64,000 bases of DNA from Vibrio maritimus (lineage in GTDB: Bacteria; Pseudomonadota; Gammaproteobacteria; Enterobacterales; Vibrionaceae): positions 1 to 64,000 of the forward strand of contig BBMT01000017.1 in the NCBI GenBank assembly GCA_000755425.1, written 5' to 3'. Made by a program: the position numbers and the translations under genes. Below, in pieces: positions 31,838 to 43,501 of the stretch; the stretch's first letter is position 1, and the number at the start of each line of letters is the position of its first letter. Below the pieces are notes generated by a model. It searched no databases, was not told the origin of the DNA, and saw only the letters and a program-made list of their open reading frames with translations.

Positions 31838-33376
31838 ATGAGTGACGTAGATAATCATCCCGTATCTGGCGCAGATTATCTGCGTCAGGTTCTCAGAGCA
31901 CCTGTCTATGAAGTGGCGACCGTATCGCCGCTTCAAGACATGCCAAGACTCGGCACTCGCATCGGTAACCAAGTCCAAATCAAGCGTGAAGACAGACAGC
32001 CTGTACACTCATTCAAGCTCCGCGGCGCCTACAACATGGTGGCGAACCTCAGCGATGAACAAAAGCGTGCCGGTGTAATTGCCGCTTCAGCGGGTAACCA
32101 CGCTCAAGGCATGGCGCTATCAGGCACCAAGCTCGGCATCAATACCACGATCGTGATGCCGAAAACCACACCAGACATCAAGGTAGAAGCGGTACGCGGC
32201 TTTGGTGGCAACGTGGTACTTCACGGCAGCAACTTTGATGAAGCGAAAGCAGAAGCTGAGCGTCTCTCTAAAGAGCATGGCTATACCTTTGTCCCTCCTT
32301 TCGATCATCCTTTGGTGATTGCAGGACAAGGCACTATCGGTATGGAAATGCTGCAGCAAAATGGTCATCTTGACTACATCTTTGTCCCTGTGGGCGGCGG
32401 TGGTCTAGCAGCGGGTGTTGCTGTGTTGGTCAAGCAACTTATGCCTGAAATCAAAGTGATCGCGGTTGAACCTGAAGATTCAGCTTGCCTTAAAGCCGCA
32501 CTTGATGCCGGTGAACCCGTTGTGCTTGATCAAGTGAGCATGTTTGCTGACGGCGTGGCGGTGAAGATCATCGGTAACGAGACCTTTAGACTTTGTCAGC
32601 AGTACATTGATGGCCACATTACCGTGTCTAGCGATGAGATCTGCTCTGCGGTAAAAGATATCTTTGAAGACACTCGTGCCATTGCTGAGCCTTCTGGCGC
32701 ACTGGCGCTAGCTGGCCTAAAGAAATTTGCCGAAAAGCATCAACTGAAGGACAAGCAGCTTGGTACCGTGCTGTCTGGTGCAAACACCAACTTCCACGGT
32801 CTTCGCTACGTCTCTGAGCGCTGTGAACTGGGTGAAAAACGTGAGGGCTTGCTCGCGGTGACTATTCCAGAGCGCCAGGGGGCTTTCTTTGAGTTCTGCA
32901 ATATCATTGGTGGACGTGCTGTTACTGAGTTTAACTACCGCTACAACGACGATGATCTCGCGAACATCTTTGTTGGTGTAAGATTGGTTGGCGGCCAAGA
33001 TGAGCTTGATGGCATCATTAGCGATCTACGAACCGGTGGCTATCCTGTCGCTGATCTCTCTGACGATGAGATGGCGAAACTGCACATTCGTTACATGATC
33101 GGTGGCAAGCCATCTAAGCAGCTTAAAGAGCGCTTATACAGCTTTGAGTTCCCAGAATACCCAGGAGCTCTGCTTAAGTTCTTGAGCACGTTAGGCACGC
33201 ACTGGAACATCAGTCTGTTTAACTACCGCAACCATGGTGCCGATTACGGTCGAGTGTTGTGTGGGTTTGAGCTTGAAGATAGCGATCTTAGCGAGTTCTC
33301 TACTCACCTTCGAGAGCTTGGCTACCAGTGTAAAGATGAAACGGACAATCCGTCCTATAAATTCTTCTTGTCCTAA
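31838..33376 (+). CDS. ilvA: Biosynthetic threonine ammonia-lyase
   Basis: IlvA converts threonine to 2-oxobutyrate, the committed step to isoleucine, and is feedback-inhibited by isoleucine. The 512-residue protein has the PLP lysine Lys60 in HSFKLRGAYN, the phosphate-binding VGGGGLAAG, and two ACT-like regulatory domains from about residue 335. The presence of those domains separates it from catabolic TdcB. It is the last gene of the operon and is followed by a terminator. Confidence 0.96.
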   Translation: MSDVDNHPVSGADYLRQVLRAPVYEVATVSPLQDMPRLGTRIGNQVQIKREDRQPVHSFKLRGAYNMVANLSDEQKRAGVIAASAGNHAQGMALSGTKLGINTTIVMPKTTPDIKVEAVRGFGGNVVLHGSNFDEAKAEAERLSKEHGYTFVPPFDHPLVIAGQGTIGMEMLQQNGHLDYIFVPVGGGGLAAGVAVLVKQLMPEIKVIAVEPEDSACLKAALDAGEPVVLDQVSMFADGVAVKIIGNETFRLCQQYIDGHITVSSDEICSAVKDIFEDTRAIAEPSGALALAGLKKFAEKHQLKDKQLGTVLSGANTNFHGLRYVSERCELGEKREGLLAVTIPERQGAFFEFCNIIGGRAVTEFNYRYNDDDLANIFVGVRLVGGQDELDGIISDLRTGGYPVADLSDDEMAKLHIRYMIGGKPSKQLKERLYSFEFPEYPGALLKFLSTLGTHWNISLFNYRNHGADYGRVLCGFELEDSDLSEFSTHLRELGYQCKDETDNPSYKFFLS

Positions 33377-33378
33377 AA

Positions 33379-33405
33379 TAAAACACCCCGTTATGGGGTG
33401 TTTTA
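33379..33405 (+). terminator. Terminator of the ilv operon
   Basis: AAACACCCCG and GGGGTGTTTT form a strong stem with loop TTAT and a T-run directly after the ilvA stop. Confidence 0.9.
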
Positions 33406-33427
33406 ATATCCAATATCAAGTGACTTA

Positions 33428-35090
33428 CTAACTTTCGACCAGTTCGAGTTCCGGTGACTTCGCATCACTGTACTGGCGATAATTCACAACTCTATCCCTT
33501 CCCTGCTCTTTTGCCATATAAAGCGCTTTATCCGCCATTTTTACCAGACCTTCAATATCAGACGATGGCTCTGGATAAGTCGATACACCAATAGAGACGC
33601 TTAGCTGACCTAGAGATAGACCTTTATGTTCAAGGTGCATGGTACGTATCTGAGTTACGATATTGTCGGCGTACTCAGTTGCGTCATCCATATCACTGTG
33701 TGGCAAGATCACCGCTAGCTCTTCCCCACCCAAGCGGCAGGCAATTTCATCATCAGAGACCGTGCGTTTTAGCATCGCGCTGATCTCTTTAAGCACGTAA
33801 TCACCAGCATCATGACCAAAGTTGTCGTTAAATCGCTTGAAGTGGTCGAGATCAAGCATCAACAGAGATAGCGACTCTGTACTGGTGGCCGAGTTATTCA
33901 CGTGCTCAGTAAGCTTCTGCTCGAAGAAACGGCGGTTGTAGAGTCCCGTTAATGGATCGCTGAGTGCCTGTGAGCGCAACTTCTCTTGCAAGCTCAGGTT
34001 CGCCAGTGCCAACCCTAAGTGCTCGGCAACGCTATAAGCAAGCTGCATAGTGATTTCATCGACCTCTATTTCACCTTGACCAAAATAGAGATGCATAATA
34101 CCAATGGTGTTGCCGTGGGCGGTCAATGGAATACACAAGGTTTGGTTCTGCTCGAGCGACGCCATATGCTCACAAGAGAGATTATGGAAAGTTTCAATCG
34201 ACAGATGGCTTCGACCTTTGCGCAGTGACCAACACTCATCTGGGCAAAGCTGCGACTCCCCGGCCAAGCCTCTCCCCAATCGAGCTGCGTCACTAGCTGG
34301 TTTCGTGAAGAGCGCATCAGTGAGATGCTGCCGTTTACTTTACCCAAAATACGAGGAACGATGTCCTCAACCACACGCTGTGCTTCTATCAAGTTATTGC
34401 AAGCGGCGAGCATGTTAGCGAGACGATGCATTAGCTCAATTTCTAAAGTTCGCTGACGGATTCGCTCATCTTGTTTTTGCTTTTCTTCGGTCACGCTAAG
34501 GATGATTTGTCGATGACTCCAGACAGAAGTAGTGATCAGAATAGCTAAACTGAGTAGCGCGAGACCGATTAAGATCCCCATCAACTGGTAGGTGATGCTT
34601 TCAAGTGATGCATTGGGACAGCAAGGACAATCACATAGTCTTGATCACCGACGTACATCTTGCGTGCCGAGTAGAACATGTCGACCGACAACACCGAGCT
34701 AAAGCGGACGTCCTCACCCACCCCCGTTTCCCACGCTTTGATGAACTCAGGGCGATCAGCGTGGTTATCGAGATCCACCAGCGCTCTGTCCGACAACGCC
34801 GTGTCCCCCACAACCGTACCAAAGCCATTAATCACCTGAATTCGCGCGTCTGCATCGGCTTGAGTGAGATCGCCGATGTAGTCATCAATCGTCTGACTGC
34901 TGACAAAGTTTGGGGCATCTTCTTGAATTTCATAGATAACATCCGCAAGCAACGATTCTGTAGTTCGCCTTACGGAGTCATGGATGGATTTCTCCAATGT
35001 GATATAAAAACCGTACAACCCAACCATCATACATACTGATAGCGCTATGACTGGCAGCATCTGCCACTTCTTATCAATCAGCTTAGACAT
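33428..35090 (-). CDS. GAF-GGDEF diguanylate cyclase with membrane sensor region (two frame breaks)
   Basis: The corrected protein of about 554 residues has an N-terminal membrane segment (MLPVIALSVCMMVGLYGFYI), a roughly 150-residue periplasmic sensor, a second membrane segment (LIGLALLSLAILITT), a short coiled coil, a GAF-like domain and a C-terminal GGDEF domain. The catalytic loop reads GGEEL, an active variant, with DPLTGLYNRRFFEQ and DLDHFKRFNDNFGHDAGDYVL. Frames switch near 34590 and 34255. It probably makes cyclic-di-GMP in response to a periplasmic or GAF-bound signal that I cannot name. Confidence 0.87.
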
Positions 35091-35176
35091 ACAACAACGC
35101 TACTTTTACCGAACACCATATTTATAGATATGGAAAATAGCGTTCTTTTTAGTCAATAGCAACGATTAGATAACAT

Positions 35177-36081
35177 TTATGAGGATTGCAGCCAGTCACG
35201 ATAAAGTTGCTGCTCATCGCCTAAATAATCGACCATCCACTCAAGGAGCTTATGATTATCATGTTTACGCCACACCATGCAGCACTCGCTGGATAGTTTA
35301 GCATCCGGTAGGACTCGCTCGACCAACAAGCCTTGCTGAACCAGCGGTCTCGCCATATGACTTGGCATATAGCCAATTCCTACGTTACCTTTCAGACACT
35401 CAATCGCAGTAAACCAGTTTGGCAGCAACAAGCGGCGCTGCTGTGGATAGTGCTCAGTGTGACGTTTAGGCAGCTCGCGTGAGGTATCATCGATGCAGAT
35501 AGCGGGATATTGGCTTGCAATCGACTCATCCAATACATCCACGAGAGCACAAGGATGAGTTGGCGACATCACCAGAGCCAATCTAGGCTGCCTATTTTCC
35601 TCACTCCATACTCTCCACTCACTGGGACAGCGGAAGTGGCGCCAATAACGATATCCGCGCGTTCTTGGGATATTGCCTCCCAGGCTCCATTGTAAACTTC
35701 CATGTTGATCTGCAACTCAGCAAACTCAAACTCGCGATAGAAGTCTTCAATCAACTCTGAAAGTCTATCGACCTTAACAATATTATCTAGAGTCAGCTTT
35801 AAGCTACTTTGCCAGCCTTGTGCTGTACGGCGAGTTTGATGAGTAAGCTCATCCATACGGCGCAACATCTGCCGAGCTTCCAATATGAACACTTCCCCTG
35901 CGGGCGTCAGTTCAACTTTGCGTGGCAAACGAGTAAAGAGTTGTACACCGAGCTCTTGCTCTATCTGGCGAACACTATAGCTAATCGCTGAAGGGACTTT
36001 ATGCAGCACTTGCGCAGCCGCGCTGAAGCTCCCCAGATGCGCAACGGCATCGAGCATTTCTAGTGAAGAACGTGAGTACAT
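35177..36081 (-). CDS. punR: LysR-family regulator of purine nucleoside transport (one frame break)
   Basis: The protein aligns well by eye with E. coli PunR (YdhB): SLE-LDAVA--GSFSAAAQ-LH-VPSAISY-VRQ-E-ELGV-LF at the N-terminus, and DTSRELPKRHT and IGYMPSHMARP in the ligand domain. It is divergent from a transporter matching PunC, the same arrangement as in E. coli, where PunR activates punC in response to purine nucleosides. Frames join near 35575; the corrected length is 301 residues. Confidence 0.85.
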
Positions 36082-36090
36082 AACTAGCTT

Positions 36091-36103
36091 TCAAAAATTT
36101 TGA
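36091..36103. promoter_or_regulatory. Candidate LysR-type site between punR and punC
   Basis: TCAAAAATTTTGA is a perfect odd palindrome in the punR-punC divergent interval, ten bases from the punR start. It fits the T-N11-A form of LysR boxes, but AT-rich palindromes arise easily by chance. Confidence 0.35.
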
Positions 36104-36218
36104 TGGATAACCACAAAATATAGCGTTTTATTTTTCTTTTTTCCAAAAATAGAATACCCGTCATCAACAGTATGGCTGGCGCCAAACCATTCCTGTGAAA
36201 TTATTTCAAGGAATAACA

Positions 36219-37421
36219 ATGAAAATCTCTAAACTTCAACTTATCTACTTATCCGCATTGTCCATGTTGGGCTTTATTGCCACGGATATGTACTTACCTG
36301 CGTTTAAACTTATTGAGCAAGACTTTGCTACCGGACCAGAGCAGATCGCACTATCACTGACAGTATTTCTTGTTGGCATGGGTCTGGGTCAATTTGTATG
36401 GGGACTGGCCAGCGATCGCTTTGGTCATCGCAAAACGCTGTTTGCTGGACTTACCATCTTTACCATCGCGTCATTTGGTCTGGCTTGGAGTGAACAAGTA
36501 TGGCAACTGCTATCACTGCGTTTATTGCAAGCGATTGGTGTCTGTGCGCCTGCGGTGATCTGGCAGTCTATGGTTATCGATAAATTTGATAAAAAAACCA
36601 GCCAACAGATTTTTGCCACCATAATGCCGCTAGTCGCGTTATCTCCAGCGCTTGCACCACAACTGGGTGTATTACTCACTGAAATGTGGGGCTGGCATAG
36701 TATTTTTGTGGTTCTCGCGATCACAGGGCACTACTGGCGATGATCACCCTATCACTTAAAGATCAACCAAAATCCATCGAACAGCGATCGTCAATTGGTG
36801 CCGATCTCAAGAGTCTTTTTGGATCGAGAGAGTACATGGGTAATGTGATCATGTACGGTGTGGCATCCGCGGCATTTTTTGCTACCTAACCGGTATGCCT
36901 GAAATCATGAACCAACTTGGTTACTCGGCAAAAGACATTGGCCTTAGCTTTATCCCGCAAACCGTGGCGTTTATGGTTGGTGGCTATGCGGGTAAAAAGC
37001 TGGTGGCAAAACTCGGTGATGATGCCGTACTCAAGCAGCTACTTGGTTTAGAAACCGTGGCTATTCTGATGGTGTTTGTAGCATGTCAGTGGGAGCTCAG
37101 CAGCGTATGGCCAATCCTGTTACCATTCTGTCTACTGGCAGTTGCTAACGGTGCCTCTACCCAATCGTGGTGAACCGTGCACTATCAAGTGCATCGCATT
37201 GTTCAGCAACGGCCGCTGGTCTGCAAAATAGCCTACAGATAGGTGTAAGTAGCTTAGCCAGTGCGATTGTGGCTGCGTTTGCTGTAATGGCGCAATCTGC
37301 GGTTGGCTACGTGATTCTTGGCTGCTTAGCGGTCATGTGGATTGGCTATTTGATTGCCAACCCAGCAATCACTGAGGAGTTAACAATTCCAGATAACTCT
37401 CGCGTAGTGAGCGACGAATAG
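36219..37421 (+). CDS. punC: Bcr/CflA-type MFS transporter, purine nucleoside uptake (three frame breaks)
   Basis: The corrected protein of about 401 residues has twelve probable membrane segments. It starts ISKLQLIYLSALSMLGFIATDMYLPAFK and has WGLASDRFGHRKTL (MFS loop 2-3), QAIGVCAPAVIWQ, and a C-terminal half with GLSFIPQTVAFMVGGY. These match E. coli PunC (YdhC). Frames switch near 36730, 36882 and 37165; each needs one base. Divergent placement beside punR supports the assignment. The substrate is inferred from E. coli PunC. Confidence 0.84.
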
Positions 37422-37429
37422 AAACAAAA

Positions 37430-37463
37430 AAGGGCGACCTTGCACAGTATGCGGGTCGCCCTT
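37430..37463. terminator. Terminator between punC and the binding-protein gene
   Basis: AAGGGCGACC and GGTCGCCCTT form a 10-bp perfect stem with A-runs on the left; it serves the two convergent genes, though the T-run on the right is weak. Confidence 0.75.
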
Positions 37464-37497
37464 GCTAATTGTCGACTGTACTTATTATCGACTGCAG

Positions 37498-38274
37498 TTA
37501 CAGACTTTTCAGTCCCCATTTCTCTGCCGTCGCGTCAAAGAAGCCCTGAGTCTTCTTAAGCTCTACCCAGTGATTCACGTAGTTAATCCATACTTGGTCT
37601 TTCTGTGGCAGCAGCATAGAGATTGGCGTTGGCTTGCGCGGCTCTTCTACTGGCACTATCGCTAATTGCTTAAATTTGGTCACCAAGGTGGCTGCTTCAA
37701 CGTTTGAAGTCACAGAGACATCAGCACGGCGAGCCAATAGCTCCTGGAAATCACGCGCAGGCGCTTCAATGACAATATGCTCAGCATCTGGGAAAAAATC
37801 TTTGACCATCTTCTCTTGTACTGTGCCTAGCGTCGCTGCGACCTTAATTTCAGGCTTGTTGAAATCTGCCCAATCCGCGTACTTTTCAACATCTTTCTTC
37901 TGCACCACAGGCACAAAAGCTAAGTAGAAATACGGCTGGCTGTATCCCGCTACTTTCGCGCGAGACATGTTGAGTGATGCGCTTCCCGTGATATCGTATT
38001 TATTGGCGGTGATACCATTGACCAAGGTTTTCCAGTCGGTTGCAATATACTCAACCTTGACCCCAAGATCTTTGGCAAGCTCTGTGGTGACATCAATATC
38101 AAATCCACGATAAGAGTTGGTTGCAGGATCTTTCATGGTCATCGGGTTCCAATCCCCAGTGGTACCAACCCTAAGTACACCTGAATCTAAGATCTTTTGT
38201 AGGCGACTGGTTTCTGCCGCTACCTGCCCGATAGAGAGAAAAGTAATAATAAAGCCCAGAATCCACTTCTTCAT
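37498..38274 (-). CDS. Periplasmic amino-acid-type solute-binding protein
   Basis: The protein has a signal peptide (KKWILGFIITFLSIGQVAA) and a family 3 binding-protein fold: LRVGTTGDWNPMT, YRGFDIDVTTELAKDLGVKVEYI, and DITGSASLNMSRAKVAGYSQPY. It resembles the cyclohexadienyl-dehydratase-like binding proteins. I start at ATG 38274, nine codons inside a longer frame. It is divergent from a permease gene 90 bases away and there is no ATPase here. Ligand unknown; a polar or acidic amino acid or related acid is a guess. Confidence 0.82.
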   Translation of the reverse strand: MKKWILGFIITFLSIGQVAAETSRLQKILDSGVLRVGTTGDWNPMTMKDPATNSYRGFDIDVTTELAKDLGVKVEYIATDWKTLVNGITANKYDITGSASLNMSRAKVAGYSQPYFYLAFVPVVQKKDVEKYADWADFNKPEIKVAATLGTVQEKMVKDFFPDAEHIVIEAPARDFQELLARRADVSVTSNVEAATLVTKFKQLAIVPVEEPRKPTPISMLLPQKDQVWINYVNHWVELKKTQGFFDATAEKWGLKSL

Positions 38275-38365
38275 TGAATAGTCCCTTAAATTATTAAACA
38301 TTCGTGGTACATCCTTGATAACATAGCAGTAACAGATGGAAATTTCAGTGATTTTAGGGACGATT

Positions 38366-39109
38366 GTGAGCTATCGATTACTTGCTGTTGTGTTGTGCCT
38401 GCCGCTACTAAGTGGTTGTTCTGACTACGAGTGGGGCTGGTATGTACTCGATCCTTCTACCGAACAAGGAAAAACCAACCTCGGCTTCTTGTTAGCAGGT
38501 TTTAAGGACACCATCTATGTGTCGCTGCTAAGCATGGTGTTTGCCATGCTGTTGGGTCTTCTTATCGCCTTTCCCGCGCTTTCCGACAAACCTTGGTTAC
38601 GCGCTATCAACCGAGTCTACGTAGAAGTCATACGTTCAATTCCGGTTTTGGTACTGCTTCTATGGGTCTACTACGGTATGCCAACGCTGCTAGACATTTC
38701 ACTCAACCATTTCTGGGCTGGTGTGATAGCACTAACTGTCGCTGAGAGTGCTTTTATGGCAGAGGTTTTTAGAGGTGGTATTCAAGCCGTCACACGCGGT
38801 CAGCATGAAGCAGCGGAGTCATTAGGGCTCAACTATTGGCAGAAAATGCGCTTAGTGATTTTACCTCAGGCGTTTAGGCAGATACTGCCACCGCTTGGGA
38901 ATCAATTTGTCTACATATTAAAGATGTCTTCGCTAGTGAGTGTGATTGGCTTAAGCGACTTAACTAGGCGTGCCAATGAGTTGGTGGTTAACGAGTACTT
39001 ACCATTGGAAATCTATACCTTCCTAGTATTGGAGTACTTAGTGCTGATTCTATTGGTTTCTCAAGCCGTACGTTGGTTAGAAAAAAGAATTGCGATCCCG
39101 AGTCACTAA
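38366..39109 (+). CDS. Amino-acid-type ABC transporter permease
   Basis: The His/Glu/Gln permease family signature EAAESLGLNYWQKMRLVILPQAFRQILPPLGN is intact, with several membrane segments before and after. I prefer GTG 38366 behind AGGGA; an ATG at 38336 lacks a ribosome site. From the GTG, the N-terminus reads SYRLLAVVLCLPLLSGCSDYE, which looks like a lipoprotein signal with a lipobox, unusual for a permease. It is divergent from the binding protein at 37498. No ATP-binding gene is adjacent. Confidence 0.82.
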   Translation: MSYRLLAVVLCLPLLSGCSDYEWGWYVLDPSTEQGKTNLGFLLAGFKDTIYVSLLSMVFAMLLGLLIAFPALSDKPWLRAINRVYVEVIRSIPVLVLLLWVYYGMPTLLDISLNHFWAGVIALTVAESAFMAEVFRGGIQAVTRGQHEAAESLGLNYWQKMRLVILPQAFRQILPPLGNQFVYILKMSSLVSVIGLSDLTRRANELVVNEYLPLEIYTFLVLEYLVLILLVSQAVRWLEKRIAIPSH

Positions 39110-39155
39110 TCCACCAGCACGTTATGCCATAAGGCTTAATCAAACACCAAAAACT

Positions 39156-39184
39156 AAAAAGGGTCTCAATGAGACCCTTTTCTA
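39156..39184. terminator. Terminator between the permease gene and glmU
   Basis: AAAAGGGTCTC and GAGACCCTTTT form a perfect stem with loop AAT and A/T-runs on both sides, so it serves both convergent genes. Confidence 0.88.
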
Positions 39185-39201
39185 TATCAATGCTATCGCA
39201 A

Positions 39202-40562
39202 TTATTTGTTCTTTACTGGACGCTGCCAGCCTGTGATCTTACGTTCTTTAGCGCGAGTAATCACTAACTCACCTTCTGCTACGTCTTTGGTTAGGGTAGT
39301 ACCCGCTCCGATAGTTGCGCCATCAGCAATCGTAACAGGTGCGATTAATTGGCTGTCTGAGCCAACGAACACATCGTTCCCGATAATGGTCTTGAACTTA
39401 TTGGCGCCATCGTAATTACAAGTGATCACACCAGCCCAACGTTAGTACGCTGACCGATCTCAGCATCGCCAAGATAAGTAAGGTGGTTCGCTTTAGAGCC
39501 TTCACCTAAACGTGCATTTTTCACCTCAACGAAGTTACCCACGTGAGAGTCATTGCGCATATCCGCACCTGGACGCAGGCGAGTGAATGGACCTACGGTA
39601 CATTGTTCACCGACCGTCGCGCCTTCAATCACGCTGTATGGGCGTACAATCGTGTTGTCATCGATTTCACAGTCTTTCAACACACAACCAGCACCAATTA
39701 CCACGTTATCACCTAGCGTTACGCTACCTTCGATGATGACGTTCGTGTCGATTTCGACATCCATACCACACTGCAACTGACCACGTAGGTCAAAGCGCGC
39801 TGGATCACGCAACATAACGCCCTGCTCTAGCAGCTTCTGTGCTTGCATAGATTGAAATGCACGTTCTAGACGCGCTAGCTGAGCGCGATCGTTAACGCCT
39901 TCCACTTCAATTGGGTTTACTGGATGAACAGCTTCGACTGCGCGGCCTTCACTATGGGCAGCAGCAATGACATCCGTTAGATAATATTCGCCCTGCGCGT
40001 TGTCATTACTAAGTCCTGACAACCAGCGTTTAAGATCGCCGCCGGTTGCGACCATCACACCTGTGTTGATCTCTTTAATTAGCTTTTGCTCTTCGGTCGC
40101 GTCCTTTTGCTCGACAATAGCCACCACAGGACCGTTCTTACGCACAATACGGCCATAACCCATTGGGTTATCTAATACGACAGTAAGTAGCGCAATGCCG
40201 CCTGTTGGCTGCGCATCTAATAAGTTTTCGATGGTTTGTTCAGAAATCAGTGGGACGTCACCGTACAGCACCAGTACTTTCTCGTCATCTGCGAGATAAG
40301 ATGACGCTTGGTCAACTGCGTGACCCGTCCCCAGTTGGTGTGCTTGTAGTACCCAGTTTACCGTCTCTTGTTCAAGAGCCGATTTCATTAGATCACCACC
40401 GTGACCATACACAAGGTGGATATTTTGAGATCCCAAACCTTCACAAGTATCGATGACATGTTTCACCATCGGCTTACCCGCAAGGGTATGCAACACTTTC
40501 GGCTTATTGGAATACATGCGGGTTCCCTTTCCCGCGGCGAGTACAACTGCGCTGAACTTCAT
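39202..40562 (-). CDS. glmU: Bifunctional N-acetylglucosamine-1-phosphate uridyltransferase/glucosamine-1-phosphate acetyltransferase (one frame break)
   Basis: GlmU makes UDP-GlcNAc for peptidoglycan and LPS. The N-terminal pyrophosphorylase has [18 protein letters not shown]; the C-terminal half is a left-handed beta-helix of hexapeptide repeats. The frame breaks near 39430, inside the conserved [13 protein letters not shown], where one base is missing. Corrected length is 453 residues. I start at ATG 40562 rather than 40571. It follows the atp operon with a terminator between. Confidence 0.95.
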
Positions 40563-40660
40563 TATTATCAAACCATTGACGTTAAAAAAACTGTCATTAT
40601 TTTAGCTGTGAATAGCGCAAGAGTTAATGTTGATAGGCAAATTTGCGATAAAAAATAAGC

Positions 40661-40686
40661 AAAAAGGCGACCTAACGGTCGCCTTT
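40661..40686 (-). terminator. Terminator of the atp operon
   Basis: AAAAAGGCGACC and GGTCGCCTTT form a stem with loop TAAC ten bases after the atpC stop. Read on the minus strand it ends in a run of T. Confidence 0.88.
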
Positions 40687-40696
40687 CTCATCGCGG

Positions 40697-41137
40697 TTAA
40701 TCTAATCGAGCTAGATTAACGACGTTTTTTGTCAGTTCGATTACTCGAAGCTGAGCAATGGCTTTAGCCAGTTCACTGGCCGCTTGCGCGAAGTCCATGT
40801 CGCCATGCTGATTAGAAATAGATTCTTCAGCTTTGCGCTTGGCTTCTTCTGCCTTCGCTGCGTCTAGTTCTTCACCACGGATAGCCGTATCAGCCAGTAC
40901 AGTCGCTGTACCAGGCTGAACTTCTACAATACCACCAGAGACATAAATGAACTCTTCGTGGCCGTGCTGTTTAACGATACGCACCATACCAGGCTGAATA
41001 GCGGTCAGCAGCGGTGTGTGACCATGGAAGATACCAAGTTCACCTTCGCTACCGGACACCTGGAACGTTTCTACGCGACCAGAGAAAAGCTTTTTCTCGG
41101 CGCTTACTACGTCTAGGTGAAAGGTTATTGCTGCCAT
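40697..41137 (-). CDS. atpC: ATP synthase F1 subunit epsilon
   Basis: The 146-residue protein has the epsilon beta-sandwich ([41 protein letters not shown]) and a C-terminal helical hairpin rich in Ala/Glu/Lys. It is the central-stalk subunit that also inhibits hydrolysis. It is the last gene of atpIBEFHAGDC. Confidence 0.95.
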   Translation of the reverse strand: MAAITFHLDVVSAEKKLFSGRVETFQVSGSEGELGIFHGHTPLLTAIQPGMVRIVKQHGHEEFIYVSGGIVEVQPGTATVLADTAIRGEELDAAKAEEAKRKAEESISNQHGDMDFAQAASELAKAIAQLRVIELTKNVVNLARLD

Positions 41138-41155
41138 ATCGCCTCCTATTTAGCC

Positions 41156-42573
<1,418 letters not shown>

Positions 42574-42593
42574 CTATTTCGTTTTACCTAAGC

Positions 42594-43460
42594 TTAAACC
42601 GCAGCTGCGCCGCCAACGATTTCTGATAGTTCTTGTGTGATAGCCGCTTGACGCGCCTTGTTGTACACAAGCTCTAGATCATCAATCAAGTTGGTCGCAT
42701 TGTCCGTTGCAGCTTTCATTGCAATCATTCGAGCCGCTTGCTCACAAGCAAGGTTCTCTACCACACCTTGGTACACTTGAGATTCGATATAACGAAGCAA
42801 TAGTGCATCTAGTAGTGGTTTTGGCTCAGGCTCATAAATGTAGCCCCATGAATGTTCGCGCTGCATCTCATCACTGTCAGATTTAGGCAGAGGTAGCAAT
42901 TGATCGATCGTTGGTTCCTGAATCATAGTGTTCACAAAGTGGTTATACACTACGTACAGGCGATCCAATTCGCCTTCGTCATATTTCTTCAGCATAACGC
43001 CTACAGTACCGATTAGGTCTTCAAGACTAGGCTCATCACCCAGACCAGACACCTGTGCCGCTACTTTCGCACCGCTGTTGTTAAAGAATGCCGTTGCTTT
43101 TGAGCCAATCACAGCCAGCTCTACTTCAGCACCTTTTTGTTTCCAATCCTGCATCTCTAGGACAGCTTTTTTGAACAAGTTAATGTTCAAGCCGCCACAA
43201 AGACCACGGTCGGTAGAAATAATGACATAACCAACACGCTTGGCTTCACGCTCTTCTAGGTACGGATGTTGGTACTCTAGGTTTGCGTTAGCCAAATGAC
43301 CGATCACTTTACGCATAGTTTCAGCGTATGGACGAGAAGCTTCACGCGCGTCTTGCGAACGACGCATTTTTGAAGCTGCTACCATTTCCATCGCTTTCGT
43401 AATTTTCTGAGTGCTTTTCACACTACCGATTTTATTACGTATCTCTTTTGCGCCGGCCAT
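42594..43460 (-). CDS. atpG: ATP synthase F1 subunit gamma
   Basis: The intact 288-residue rotor subunit has the N-terminal [33 protein letters not shown] and the C-terminal [39 protein letters not shown] coiled coil that turns inside the alpha-beta ring. It lies between atpA and atpD. Confidence 0.97.
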   Translation of the reverse strand: MAGAKEIRNKIGSVKSTQKITKAMEMVAASKMRRSQDAREASRPYAETMRKVIGHLANANLEYQHPYLEEREAKRVGYVIISTDRGLCGGLNINLFKKAVLEMQDWKQKGAEVELAVIGSKATAFFNNSGAKVAAQVSGLGDEPSLEDLIGTVGVMLKKYDEGELDRLYVVYNHFVNTMIQEPTIDQLLPLPKSDSDEMQREHSWGYIYEPEPKPLLDALLLRYIESQVYQGVVENLACEQAARMIAMKAATDNATNLIDDLELVYNKARQAAITQELSEIVGGAAAV

Positions 43461-43501
43461 CGTTACTCTCCATAAGTGGTGACCAGAAGGTCACCCACCA
43501 A

